A DNA stretch of 64,000 nucleotides, from contig NC_030854.1 of the NCBI RefSeq assembly GCF_000208745.1, positions 16,121,659 to 16,185,658 on the forward strand, given 5' to 3'. Both the position numbers and the translations under genes were made by a program. Under the pieces are notes generated by a model. The model was not told the origin of the DNA. It saw only the letters and a list, made by a program, of their open reading frames with translations, and ran no database searches. This document shows positions 47,536 through 58,613 of the stretch, one piece after another. The DNA is from Theobroma cacao (lineage: Eukaryota; Streptophyta; Magnoliopsida; Malvales; Malvaceae). Each line of letters opens with the position of its first letter. The stretch's first letter is position 1.

Positions 47536-48048
47536 CTAAGTGTCTTTAGGATCATCGTTGTCGTGATCTGAGCACATCGACGGATCCTCTTCTGGGTCCT
47601 CTTTTACCTCTTGAGATTTCTCCATTTCATCCTTAATCCAAGCTTGCTGTATTCTTATGTATTCCTCCCTACTCATGGGTGCAACACCTATTCCACAACC
47701 AGAAGGAAAGGGACAGACAGCAAATACTTTTCTAGGACGCATATTTCCCTTTGCAATTGCCTATTTCACCTTTTCCTTAAACCTTTCCTCAAACCTTTAC
47801 AAAAGAAAATTCCTTACAGCTTCCTAAATGTCAGAGCTATCCTCACTTTCAAGGCTTTCACTACTCTCAAAGCTTTCCTTATTACAAAACTATTCTTGCA
47901 ATGCCGATGGAATCCAGTTAATAGGAATCTAGGACCGACCACCTTTCAAACTACATAAATCAAGGCGCCATTAGCTCCTAGTAGTGGAATCTAATGACTT
48001 TTTGCTAGCACTGTGAGGGGCATCGAAACTACTGTCTCTTCTAGACAT
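47536..48048 (-). pseudogene. Decayed ORF of the pol-less T1b element
   Basis: A single frame from ATG (48048-48046) to TAA (about 47536) reads about 170 codons with six in-frame stops and no frameshift. It starts MSRRDSSFDAPHSASKKS. The middle is acidic and serine-rich (ESSESLESEDSSD). The last 68 codons are fully open (47742-47536) and contain PFPSGCGIGVAPMSREEY, then QQAWIKDEMEK and a very acidic tail. It lies about 230 bases downstream of the primer-binding site, where gag would sit. I do not recognise the family. It lacks a zinc knuckle and any capsid motif I know. One persistent frame suggests it once encoded a real protein. Confidence 0.5.
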
Positions 48049-48273
48049 GGCGCGTGTAACAGACGCACCTTCAAACCTATACGTGACCAAGCATTAATTA
48101 CTTAGCCATTTATACATCATAGGAATATGTAGGTTTTCTAAAGAATTAAGGGCCTGTGCAACCTTCCATCCTTAGCTTGCTTTGCACACCCACAATCCAA
48201 GGATGAGACTCTGCACAGACTCCCACAACTCCGCTGACAGACACAAAAATCCCTAGGACTTAACTGACCTAGA

Positions 48274-48285
48274 GCTTTGATACCA
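48274..48285 (-). other. T1b primer-binding site
   Basis: TGGTATCAAAGC on the minus strand, four bases after the LTR end. It is one base away from the initiator tRNA-Met site used by T3. Confidence 0.8.
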
Positions 48286-49929
48286 AGTTTGTCATAGCCC
48301 AAATCCCTAGAACTCAACTAATCGTAGGCTTTAAAACATAGTGTTAAGCTTATCGTTTTCCTTTTCCACTTTGAGTCCATCATGTACCCATGGGTTTATT
48401 GGATTGTATGTCACCAATTTTTCTCCAATCAAGTCAATCTTTTCTACCACAAGACATTTCTCTTAGTCATGAACTCATTTTCAAAGATTACTCAAGCTTA
48501 AAATCAAAATCTTACCTTATGTCTCTTGAATCTTGAAACCCACTTGATATTCCTTCAAATGTTCTTGAATCACTCACTACCCAAACCTTTCACTTTCCTC
48601 TCCTCTCTTTCCTTAGTCGATTCTCTCTCTTTTTCTTTTCAAATGCATAGTTTTCTTTCAAGGCAACTTAATTTGTTTGCCATTTCTTGGGTTTGGCCGA
48701 ACATAGCAAAGAATGGCCTTCATTCTCTCTCTTTTTTTTTTCCTTTCTCCTTTCTTCTTTCTTTCTTTCTTTCCTTTCTCCTTTCTTCTTTCTTTCTCTC
48801 TTCCAACCAATCTTATCTAGTTTCTTCCAAGTGTACGGTTTTATCTTGACCAACACAAAGTCATCAATTTCTTTTTTTAGTCTTGGTGTGGCAGATAACA
48901 AGAAAGAAAAAAAGAATGGGTGGAGTGATGAAAAGTGAAGGTTCTAGAGGTCTTTTGGATAAGAAAAAAAAATAAGAAAAGTTCGCCTTAATTGGCCGGC
49001 CAAGTGGAAGAAAGATGGAAGAGTCAAACATAGAAAGTAAAAGCTTTTTCTTCCTTGACTTTTCTTTCTTCCTTATTTGCTTTTCTTTTCTCCTCATTTT
49101 CTTTGTCATGGACAGCTTGTCCATGACTTCATGACTTTTTGACTTTTCTTCTCCACATATTTTAGGTGACAAAATCACAAGCAAAGTCTTAAAACTTTGT
49201 CCACCCGCCACTCACCTTTTATCCTTTACTTTCCATCATTTTCCATTTCTTTATTCTTTATATTATTATTTTTTTTACTTTGTGGTTTATTTATTCATCC
49301 CCTGTCCCATCCAACTCACATCTACATCTCATATTACTCATAACCTAGCCTTCCTTGATTGGGAAATTCTCATTTTTAACTTTAAATATCAAAATTACAA
49401 ATGTGTCCTTAAACTTTTCCTTATTCACTGTGTGACTCCTCCAACTTCCATCTTTTACAATTGGGTCATTCCAACATTTCTTAAACTCCAATTTCCTTCT
49501 ATTACCTTCCTTTACACGTGTACAAACAAAATATAAAGTTTGCACTTCAACCGAGTGTCACCATAATATTTAAATATTTACTTACCCGTACTAGCTCGAT
49601 TTAATAAAAACACGAGGGCACAACTATTGTTGTTTTTCTTCGAAATTCCTTCTTATTTCTTCTCCCCCACTTAGATTAGTCGTATACTCCTTCTTCATGG
49701 AAAATTTTGACACTGATAAAACATTAATTTTTTAATATTATTTTATTAATAAAACATTATTTTATTCTAAAATTTTCCACTTGTCTCCTTGGCACCTAAA
49801 ATGTCTTATTATGCCCCGAATCACTTCCGAATCACTTTTTATCTCACTAATTCATCCTCAATAAAAAAATATTATTATTTAATCGTTATTTCTTCGTATA
49901 CGAAATATTTTATTCCAAACTATGCCTTT

Positions 49930-52900
49930 TGTAATGAGCCCTCCCCAGTCGTTATTGGCGTCCGAGACCTCCGGGAGATTCCGCCAAGTCCTGAACAAGC
50001 CTGAATGAAATTTCTCGATATCTCATTGTACACATTTACTGAACCGTATTAATGCTCAAACATATATATTTATTCCATGAATTTACAATAAGCGTAGTAA
50101 TTAAATTTGGATCTTTAAGTCATAAAATCATGATTAAATACATCAAGTTCAATACCCCAAAATTTTCATTTATACCAAAACTAAAATTTGTTTACACAGT
50201 AATGCTAAATTGCTAAAACTAGACCTCTAACAGTGGAGCGACTCGGGATAAAATGCTATGAGATGCCTTTACCTATTCGCGATGGACCGTACGCACCGAT
50301 GGTTACACGCTAGGCTGATCCCTGTCTGCAAAAGGGGAAATAAGAGGGGTGTGAGTCTCATAGACTCAGTGATCATTGGCTTCGTGAGTAAGGCGTAGAT
50401 GGAAAACAAGCAATAAGGTAGAGATTTTGAATATTAAAAATTACAAGAGTAGATAAAAATATTTTAATTCAAACAGAGATTTGTGCATTATATATATAAA
50501 GAAAATAATATCGAGAATTTCTTGTAACTTGTAATCAGCCATAATGTATATCAAATCAAGTAAGTAAAATTTTGTGCATCGAGAAGGTTAATAACCATTT
50601 TCAAACTAAATCAGTAAAAATATCATTTTAAACCTGGGGTTCATAAAAGATCTCTGCAGTCGAAATTAACTCATGTAATACTCAAATCAAATCAATAAAG
50701 TTGGGCAAGCTCCCGCAAAACCAAATAGTAACGAAGTTTATACACAGTTCGCAAATCGCCTAGCATGCAATGGTAAAATTCATATAACAATAAAACCAGG
50801 TGGAGCTGTTGAAAATCGTATAGAAATAAAACCCCCTGTGGTCCCACTACCACGTAATAACATCCGGGAGCATCACTTCCACCGGATCCCCACATGCCAT
50901 GGTAATCTTAATGATGTTGGCCAAAATCAGAGATATCAACCGGTAGCAACCACGTATCACTGGTGGCCTAGCCACGCATACATACATCACAAGCCATGGC
51001 CCCTGCCATGCCTATCCGCTCGACGACGACCCGAAAGTTCTCTAGCTAGAGCTCACTCGTGCACAAGGGTCACACATAACTTATGTGACATCTAACATAC
51101 TCTCGAATCTCTCGATTAAATAAAATCATTTTAAAAATCCAAATTTAGTTTTCAAGGAATTATTTTTAATCATTCTGAAAATATCGATCACCGTTTCATA
51201 TTAAAATCCTCTTTTCATAAGATTTTCACTGTAAATATTTTCATGATATTTTTATATCAAAACGGCATGGTGAATATGTGATAAATTCTATAAATGCACA
51301 CCACACAAACAATAAGGCATATTTTTAGGATATAAATCCTCTTGAAAAGCTTGTTTCCCGATTTAAAACACTTTACGTATAATTATATATATATATATAT
51401 ATATACTCAAAACACATTTAAAATCATAGCAACCTTAAAATTTCCTAGAATTCTACCAACTCATGCTTTCCACAATTTTCGCGTTTAAAATAAATCATAC
51501 ATATAGGTATATATTTACAGAAATTTTAAAATTGACACCCCTTACTCACCTTACAATAACGAGACACTACATCGCTCTTTCTATTTGCTAGTCGCTCGTC
51601 ACTTGCTTCGGCACGCCGCTATAGTACATTATCTTGACTTTGGTACTTCCTATCAACAATCCAAGCTTAATATATTTAGTGCATCAATTCCACTTCTATT
51701 TCTCATTTTATCATGAATCCATATTCAACTAACTCACATCTTAATACATTTTTACTAAAATCGCTTATATCCTTTGCTCACATAACCCTTTAGATTATAA
51801 ACACCGGTAACTTATTTATGACATTAAGTGCCTACTTAACCTTTAGAAGTAACTTCTACCTAAATCCAGCTTAATATTTTTATAATATTAACCATATTTA
51901 CGACAACCATAATTATTTCAAATCTACTCAATTATTTTCCAATTTCCATCCACATTATTCCCCCTTATTTCTTCTAATTAATATACCATGACACTTAACG
52001 CTTCCAACTAATTTATGTAAATAAATTCCTCCGACAACAATAATTCCTCACAATAAACCATTTTAGAATTTCTTAACTATATTTAAAACACTATTCATTC
52101 ATCTCATATTTTCTTCTTTGCTTTAATCCTATGAGATATCATAAAAGAATTTTTAAATATTGTATTAAAGTAACTTAATTTAAATCATATCACCAATAAT
52201 CTAAATTTAGCTAAACAAGATGGGCTAGCCCCCCAAATAATCCAATTTCATAACAAGCCCATGAAACAAATAAAAACGCAATGAAATTTTACCAAATTGG
52301 GCTAAGTTGGCCCAAATCTCCACCTTTCTTCTCTTCCTCTTTTACTTCTTCCTTCCTTGTTCTAGCAGACCTTCTCATGAGCTTGCTCTTTTTATCTTTT
52401 TCTACCAGCCATCACCACCCAACTTTTTCTCTCTTTTTCTTTCTTTCTTTCTTTTTTTTTTCTCTCGATTTTGGCTGAATTTTTTTTCCCTTTCTTCCTT
52501 TCCTGTTTCTTTCTCTTTTTCTTCTGCTCTTCTTCTTTCTCTTTTCCTTCCTTGGCCGGTGACTTTCCCCTTTTTTCTCTTTCTTTCTTTCTTTTTTAGC
52601 TTTTCTCTTTCTCTTTTTCTCTCTTTCTTCTTTGATTTTTCTTTTGCTCAATCTCTCTCTTTCTTTAGTGCCCGACACCTTTCGTTTCTTTCTTTTCTCC
52701 CTTTCTTTTCCTTTATTCAAGAGGCTAGCCCCCCATTTTTTTCTTGTTCTTTCTCCCTTGTATCTTAGGCCGGCCCCACCAACATTTTACTTAAAAACAT
52801 ATTTTAACTCTTTGTTCTACACATGGGCAGCTGCCCATGTGATCCTTTATAATAAATTTTTTTATGATATTCTTTTCTTTTTCACTTCATTATTTTTTTT

Positions 52901-53046
52901 AGTATTTATTTTATTCCCTTTAATTATTATTATTTTATCAAATAAAATATTATTTTATTCTAAAATTTTCACTTGTCTCCTTTGGTCCCAAAACGTCTTA
53001 TCGGGACGGTTACATTGACTACTATACGAGGGCACAAGGTGTTAGA
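49930..53046 (-). mobile_element. T4 solo LTR
   Basis: It begins TGTAATGAGCCC and ends GGTGTTAGA on the plus strand. The perfect TSD, CCTTT (49925-49929 and 53047-53051), matches the uninterrupted T1b sequence near 28375. Length is 3117 bases. The minus strand starts TCTAACACC, a mutated TGTAACACC, so the element points left. It holds a long pyrimidine tract (52410-52720) and a TA repeat (51384-51405). There is no ORF of interest and no other copy in this window. Confidence 0.86.
52410..52720. repeat. Polypyrimidine tract in T4
   Basis: Over 300 bases of almost pure C/T with many CTTT units. It creates Phe/Ser-rich frames on one strand and Lys/Glu/Arg-rich frames on the other (for example 52307-52768); none is credible as a gene. 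Confidence 0.85.
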
Positions 53047-53182
53047 CCTTTCACCCTTCATCATTTTTAAACACTCTAATTAACCTCAATTGGCATCCGA
53101 TAAGCCTTATTAGCCAACGTATCAAAGTACGGGGTGTTACAGTTGCCTCTCAAGAAGCGCTTCTTTATATTCACTAGCTTGA

Positions 53183-53368
53183 CTATGGTACCCCCTTTTG
53201 CACTACTTTATACAATCCGAGACTTTCTTTATTGACCTTCACTGCTTCGGTAAGTCCACTATAAATCTCGATAACATCATAAGGACGAATCTTTACCACC
53301 TTAAAGGTGTTCCCCCAATATGGTCTAAGATTCCATGGCAAAAGATGGAGTTGTGAATTAGAAAACAC
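53183..53368 (-). pseudogene. Ath-2 integrase C-terminal remnant
   Basis: The frame contains WGNTFKVVKIRPYDVIEIYS and later VKVNKESLGLYKV, which resembles the end of Athila-type integrases. It is followed on the minus strand by GAAGCGCTTCTTGAGAGGCA near 53145-53165, a sequence that follows integrase in this group. RT, RNase H and the catalytic integrase core are absent, so a deletion of several kilobases joins the protease to this tail somewhere in 53369-53520. Confidence 0.6.
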
Positions 53369-53520
53369 TGCTGACTATCCAACCACAAAATCAAGATAGC
53401 TAAAAAGTGGTGGTGTTTTGTCTTAAGAGTTGACGCCTGCATTATTGAAGGTGGTGGAATAGGCTTACGATTATCCTCATTAACTAGATCCACTTTATAA
53501 CAACTATCTGCATAGGGATA

Positions 53521-54045
53521 CTAAGTTGCATTGAACAAATTAAATACCACTTCCTTATTTCCAACTTTGAAAGTTATTTTGCCATTCTTCACATCAACAA
53601 TTGCTCCCGCTGTAGGTAAAAATGGTTTTCCCAAAAAAAGAGGAATTTCAACATCATCTTCAATCTCGAGCATAATAAAGTCCACTGGAATGTATAAATG
53701 CCCAACTTTAAGCAAAACATCCTCTATAATCCCAACTGGGTGCCTAATTGTTCTGTCTGCTAATTGGAAGGTAACTATAGTAGGTTGTATCTCTTGCAAT
53801 CCAAGTTTTCTAGCAATAGACAAAGGCATTATTGAAACACTAGCACCTAAATCACATAAAGCTTTAGAAATTTTAAAACTACCAATAGTGCAAGGAATAG
53901 AAAAACTCCTTGGATCTTTAAGCTTTAGTGGAAGCTTATTTTGGATAATAGCACTGCACTTTTCAGTAAGTGCAACTATCTCAAACTCTTCCAATTTCCT
54001 CTTTTTAGTCAAGATGTCTTTCAAGAATTTAAGATAACTTGGCAT
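53521..54045 (-). CDS. Ath-2 aspartic protease, open frame (174 aa)
   Basis: This is the best preserved coding segment of the Athila-like elements. The catalytic loop ALCDLGASVSIMPLSI lies near residues 62-77, and the second conserved motif EIPLFLGKPFL near residues 133-143. The start Met 54045 is only the first Met in the frame; homology runs upstream (LPEISFAKALEQ) to a TGA near 54090, so it is a fragment of a Gag-Pol polyprotein. The stop is TAG at 53521-53523. The enzyme would mature Gag and Pol. An intact active site in an otherwise gutted element probably reflects chance survival, not function. Confidence 0.8.
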   Translation of the reverse strand: MPSYLKFLKDILTKKRKLEEFEIVALTEKCSAIIQNKLPLKLKDPRSFSIPCTIGSFKISKALCDLGASVSIMPLSIARKLGLQEIQPTIVTFQLADRTIRHPVGIIEDVLLKVGHLYIPVDFIMLEIEDDVEIPLFLGKPFLPTAGAIVDVKNGKITFKVGNKEVVFNLFNAT

Positions 54046-54089
54046 TTGTTCTAAAGCTTTAGCAAAAGAGATCTCTGGAAGTGTTTGTC

Positions 54090-55791
54090 AAGTTTTTTAT
54101 TTTGAAAACGTTAAGGAAAAGGTGGTGGAGGTGTAAGTACAGATTGTGATTTTTCTTTAGAATTGTTAATAGATTTTTCAACCATAATTTCTTTTTCAGC
54201 ATTTTTTTCAATTTCTTTCTTAGCAGATTAAATTAAAATCTCAGAATTTAAAGCTTTGTTACTTACCTCTTTACGTACCTCTTTTCCTTTGTGGAGAGTG
54301 ATTGCGATACAATGCTCCTTACCTTCTTTTCTTGGGTTGGGTTCAGTATCACTTGGCAAGGTACCATGAGGTCTAGTATTTAAAGCACTAGCAAGTTGGC
54401 CCATTTCTACCTCGAGTATTTGGTTCATTGGTTGGTGCATGATCCCCCAGCCTAAAGAGCAGGGTTTGAATCCACTCTTCCCTAATTATAAAAAAAAGGG
54501 TTGGTTCATTTTTGTCTTAAGATTTCTAATTCAAGCTGCTCGATTTTGAATGGAGGCATCAGTCCTTATCATAAATGCATAAGTCTCTGTTATGAATGCA
54601 TTAGTCTTTGTCATGAATGCATCAATCTTTGTCATGAATTGCATGAACATGTCATCCATTGAAGGCTTTTTCTTTAGCATAGGGGCTCTAGATGGAAATC
54701 TAGGGGGAAAGTTGGACTTAGCCTCTGATGAAGACCCTTGGTTGTTATTGCATGAAAAATTAAGGTGATTCCTCCAACCAGGATTATAAGTGTTGGAATA
54801 GGGATTTTTCTATTCCCTATTTCCAACAAATTGACAAGACTTAGAATAGATGGGACAATTGTCATTGGAATGTCCTTCCCCACAAAATTCACATGTCATA
54901 AAGGAGTTTTACACAATATTAACACTCAGTTTATCTATTCGCTTTACGAGGAAGGCCAATTGTGTGGAAACAGTGTTCATCACATTTAATTCATGAATTC
55001 TAGTAACTTTTCTTGTACCCAATCTTTTCAGATGGCCATTGATAATTATTAAAAGCTATCTCTTCGAGTAAATCATAAGCCTCATCAATGGATTTACTCA
55101 TGAGTGCACCTCTAGCGATAGCATCAATGGTAGTTCTAAAAGGTCCCAGCAAACCATTATAAAAAGTCTGAACTTGAGCCACTTAGGTAATCCATGGTGA
55201 GGACACCTTCTTATCAAATCCTTATACCTCTCCCAAGCCTCATATAGTGATTCAAAATCAAATTGCATGAAATAAGTGATATTATTCTGCATCTTTACTG
55301 ACTTTGCAAGTGAGAGGAATTTTGTGAAGAATTTTTTAGCCAAATCATCCCAAGTATTAACCAACAGGAAGCGAATTTAACCAACTTTTCGCTTTATCTC
55401 TCAATGAAAAAAGGAAAAACCTCAATCTTATGTCATCGTCAGTAACACCATTAGCCTTAAATGTATCGTAGATTTCCAAGAAATTTACAATATAAGCATT
55501 CGGATCATCATTAGGCAAACTCCCAAATTGAACAGCAGTCTGAATCATCTGAATGATTGATGGTTTAATTTCAAAGTTGTTGGCTTGAATAGGAGGACTT
55601 TGGATACTAGAGTGGAGATTTTGTACTTGTGGGACTGCATAATCCCTTAAAGGCTTTGTCTCTTCCTTTTGTTGATCAGCCATTGTTTTGCTTGGAGCAG
55701 AAACTTGTTTATTTTTCCTCCAAAGTCTTCGAAAAGGTTTTTCAATTTCTGGATCAAAAGGAACAATTTCCAAATTTTGGGTTTTTTGCAT
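54090..55791 (-). pseudogene. Ath-2 gag, broken by frameshifts and a SINE
   Basis: Gag starts at ATG 55791 (MQKTQNLEIVPFDPEIEKPF), about 100 bases after the primer site. The first 144 codons are open to 55357 and share the QFGSLPNDDPN block with Ath-1. The reading continues in other frames: 55364-55098 (TWDDLAKKFF, CPHHGLPKWL) and 55182-55000 (SIDEAYDLLEE). The zinc knuckle C-x2-C-x3-H-x4-C is intact at 54855-54893. The SINE at 54409-54499 interrupts the linker before EMGQLASALN. Gag would bind the element RNA and form particles. Confidence 0.82.
54409..54499 (+). mobile_element. Short tRNA-type SINE, copy 2
   Basis: It shares with copy 1 the A-box region (TTGGTTCATTGGTTGGTGCA), the middle block CTAAAGAGCAGGGTTTGAAT with B box, and the tail CCCTAATTATAAAAAAAA. 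Two TSD readings are possible: a 14-base imperfect repeat (54395-54408 and 54500-54513), or a perfect 10-base TTGGTTCATT (54420-54429 and 54501-54510), which would make the insert 71 bases. The first agrees better with copy 1, where similarity extends upstream to TCGAGTATTTGG. Confidence 0.7.
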
Positions 55792-55891
55792 ACAATGACC
55801 AAAAGTACTTGAAAATTAAAGAAAAGAAAAGTCAAGATTAAAATTAAGAATGCTTGGTATTAATATTAACAACAAAGAATTAGAAATCAAT

Positions 55892-55909
55892 TCCCCGACA
55901 ATGGTGCCA
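55892..55909 (-). other. Ath-2 primer-binding site
   Basis: TGGCACCATTGTCGGGGA on the minus strand, six bases inside the 5' LTR. It is a better match than Ath-1 to the form usual in Athila/Tat elements. Confidence 0.8.
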
Positions 55910-55915
55910 AAAACT

Positions 55916-57425
55916 TGTTGTTCAATTTTCTACTCACGCAAGTGTATGTATCGCAAAGATAATATAGAGATGAGTAAAGTGTCAATCCCACATAGAATTG
56001 AATTAATCTTTACTGTTAACTATTAAAATTAATACACCCTAATTTTATCTAAATAATTAAAATTAAAATTTAAAACTAATAAACTAAAAACTAAAATTAA
56101 TATATCAACAGAATTACTAACTTCTAGTGATTACTAGACTTAGGATTATGATTTGCCTCAATACTTCATCTGAATATTGTCTCTCTCTTATCTCAGTTTA
56201 ATGGATTAAGTTGTTAACCTAGAGTCCTAAATTATTTACAAGTCTTTATCGAGTTTCTCATAACAATACCTCTCCCGATTAATTTGCTATATGTCTATGC
56301 AAATTATATTGAAGAAAGATTCATTAAGTCTGTGCTCTAATTTTGGCTACGTATGCGTTATAGGTGTATGTCTACCCTATATGCAAATCAAACCACCTAA
56401 TCAACTAAGTATATTCGATCATACGCTATTTTATTCAAGGTCTACATAAATCTCTTTCGTCAAGGTTTAACCTAGGTTTCCAATTCAATCTAATTGGTGG
56501 CCAGTCAACTCGAAGCATGAAAAACAGAATAAAATAAACAACTTAAATCCATCAAACATAAGTAAAGAGAGATAAATAATTCAAACTACATATTGAGTTG
56601 AATCATAATCTTAGATAAAAAGTTTAGTTCCCCATCAAGTCATACATCATCATCCAATAAAGTTTAAACATTAAGAACAAAACCAAGAAAACAAGAGAAT
56701 AAAAGAAAATATAGAAAAACTCAAGAGTTGTATTCTTGATCTGCAAATCTCCTTGAATCCTTCAAATTCTTCTTAGCTTCAATAACTCTGTAGCTTGACT
56801 CATAGTTGTTAATCTGGTGTTTCATTCTCCTTTTTTGTCATCTCCAAGGTTGTTTTTATAGGCTTTGAAGTTAGGCCAAGTTGGGTGAAGAAAGAAGTCA
56901 ATTTCAGCTGAGATTTCCTCATCAGAATATTTGAGCCACAATTTTGCCCAATTAATTAACAGAAATCATAATTGCTCTAGGACTGCTACAGTATGTCAAA
57001 TGCAACAAGGTTTTTGACCACCTTTTTGGCAGAACTGGGTAGAGTGGAAAACATGAAAGTTGTATATTTTTTTCTTATATTTCCAATGGTTTAAAAATCC
57101 CTTCATTTGGACCTTTGTAGAGAGAGTAATGGCCAAAATACCGAAACATGTGCAGTGGAAGTCTACACCTTGAAATTGCTTTCCTTTTTTTACTAAAATT
57201 CTTCTTTCAAACACCTACAAAAGCACAAACAAATCAATAACAACCTATCTTATCTGCATTAATACCAAATTAAGCATAAAATTAACAATGATTAGATTGA
57301 ATCACCTAAAATAATTAATTTAAAATAATTAAATAAAATTTACTAATTTTTATTTATTACTACATGAACTAAGCTAAATTACTATTAAAAGTAAACTCAA
57401 ATAACTCTATATCATAGAGTTATCA
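55916..57425 (-). repeat. Ath-2 5' LTR
   Basis: 1510 bases; on the minus strand it starts TGATAACTCTATGATATAGA and ends TTGAACAACA. It is the partner of 22754-24262. Confidence 0.92.
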
Positions 57426-58613
57426 AGTGCCATGGAAAGCAAATATATTCTCATGTTTAATTTTCTTTAATTTATTTGTAATGAAAGTACATTTTGATAA
57501 TAAGATGAAGAGTTTGTTTTAAGTAAGCATTCATTATCTAGTTATTAAGGTACCATGATTCTATTCAACTATTAAAATACGTTTGTATGAAGAGTCATAC
57601 ATAGGTGACATCTATTTTAATTGAATCTAAAAATTATTCACAACTATATAATAAAGCTGGTCACTTTATTGTGTTAAGGCTATAATGTCCAAATTACTTC
57701 CAACGAAACGAATGTGATTTATTTCAAGGGAATGATGAGTCTCAAATCATAGAAATGGTTGACTTTGAGTAATGACATTATAACATGAATTGGAATCATG
57801 TGAGAATCAAATTTAAGTTTAACCATTACTTAAATCATGATCTCACACTTATACATTTGCTTATAATAGAACAAAAATCTTGATGGATGATGGGCTCGTG
57901 TTTAATCTCCTTATAATCTTTGATATACCATAAGCATTACCATAAAAAATTATTGATCTAGACTTCGTATGTTGGGATTATAATCAAGATGAACATTTGG
58001 GAACATATATCCAAATAATGGAGTTCATAGCATTAACATCACTTCTAGTGATTTCAGGAAGATTAATGATTAATATGAGCCTAACAGATTGATTAATTAG
58101 CTACTCATCACATCTGGATACTTAAAAGATTAGATCTAGAGTATTGAATCACTAATTGGCTGAAATTTGAAACTAGGGGACAAAATTAACATAAAGGGTA
58201 AAACAGTAAATTAACCTTTCATCATTGGATGGTTATGAGGGTTCGCAATATAAGGATTGCAATTGGACAACTAATAAGAAATATCAAGTATTGAATTATT
58301 TCTTGCAATTATAGTTAATCTAAAAGTGCAACCATGAATCTATGGTGCAGTGATTTCATGGTTAATAAGCTTGAATTATTTTTAATGAGATTACAAATGA
58401 TTCTAAGTTTATTGGAGCTTGGAATATCCATGTCCAAATAGATTCCCCATTTAGCTTCACAGAATTCAACTTGTTTAAGTTGGATTGCATATTTTATTTG
58501 ATTCATTAAATTGTGTACAAAACTGGTAGCTTTAACATGTTTGTCTTCATTTAGACAAGAAAACTTGCTATGTCTTAATTTAGAAAACAAAACATATTTG
58601 TCATAATTTAGAC

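Larger units (their letters stand above)
25609..53141 (-). mobile_element. T1b element without pol, hosting T3, T2 and T4
   Basis: On the minus strand: 5' LTR 53141-48290, PBS 48285-48274, a decayed ORF, further internal sequence (to 47433, 41736-41653 and 30967-28471), a polypurine tract at 28486-28471 and 3' LTR 28470-25609. The internal region totals about 3.4 kb and shows no RT, RNase H or integrase homology, so this looks like a non-autonomous (large retrotransposon derivative type) element. The flanks TAAAT (25604-25608) and GTTGC (53142-53146) do not match, so the two LTRs may come from different insertions. Confidence 0.66.
48290..53141 (-). repeat. T1b 5' LTR, split by T4
   Basis: Net length is about 1.73 kb (48290-49929 and 53052-53141), against 2.86 kb for the 3' LTR. 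The part matching the minisatellite and palindrome array is missing near 48430. A pyrimidine tract lies at 48721-48801 with the block CCTTTCTCCTTTCTTCTTTC duplicated. The outer end reads TGTAACACCCCGTACTTTGA on the minus strand. Confidence 0.75.
22754..57425 (-). mobile_element. Ath-2, Athila-like Ty3/gypsy element, both LTRs present, internally deleted
   Basis: Both LTRs are present: 55916-57425 (5', 1510 bases) and 22754-24262 (3', 1509 bases). The flanks GGTGT (22749-22753) and AGTGC (57426-57430) each differ by one base from GGTGC, the sequence at this site in the other LTR-C copy near 5890. On the minus strand the order is LTR, PBS, gag, protease, a deletion of RT, RNase H and most of integrase, the integrase tail, the 3' region, PPT and LTR. 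The T1b element with its own insertions (25609-53141) lies in the 3' region. Confidence 0.88.

Noticed and set aside
48526..49211. Overlapping frames of 77-115 aa on both strands
   Set aside because: They come from the pyrimidine-rich T1b LTR and have no recognisable motif.
52307..52768. 153-aa Phe/Ser-rich frame
   Set aside because: It arises from a C/T-only tract in the T4 LTR; the opposite strand gives equally long Lys/Glu-rich frames.
53531..54037. 168-aa plus-strand frame
   Set aside because: It is the antisense shadow of the Ath-2 protease frame.
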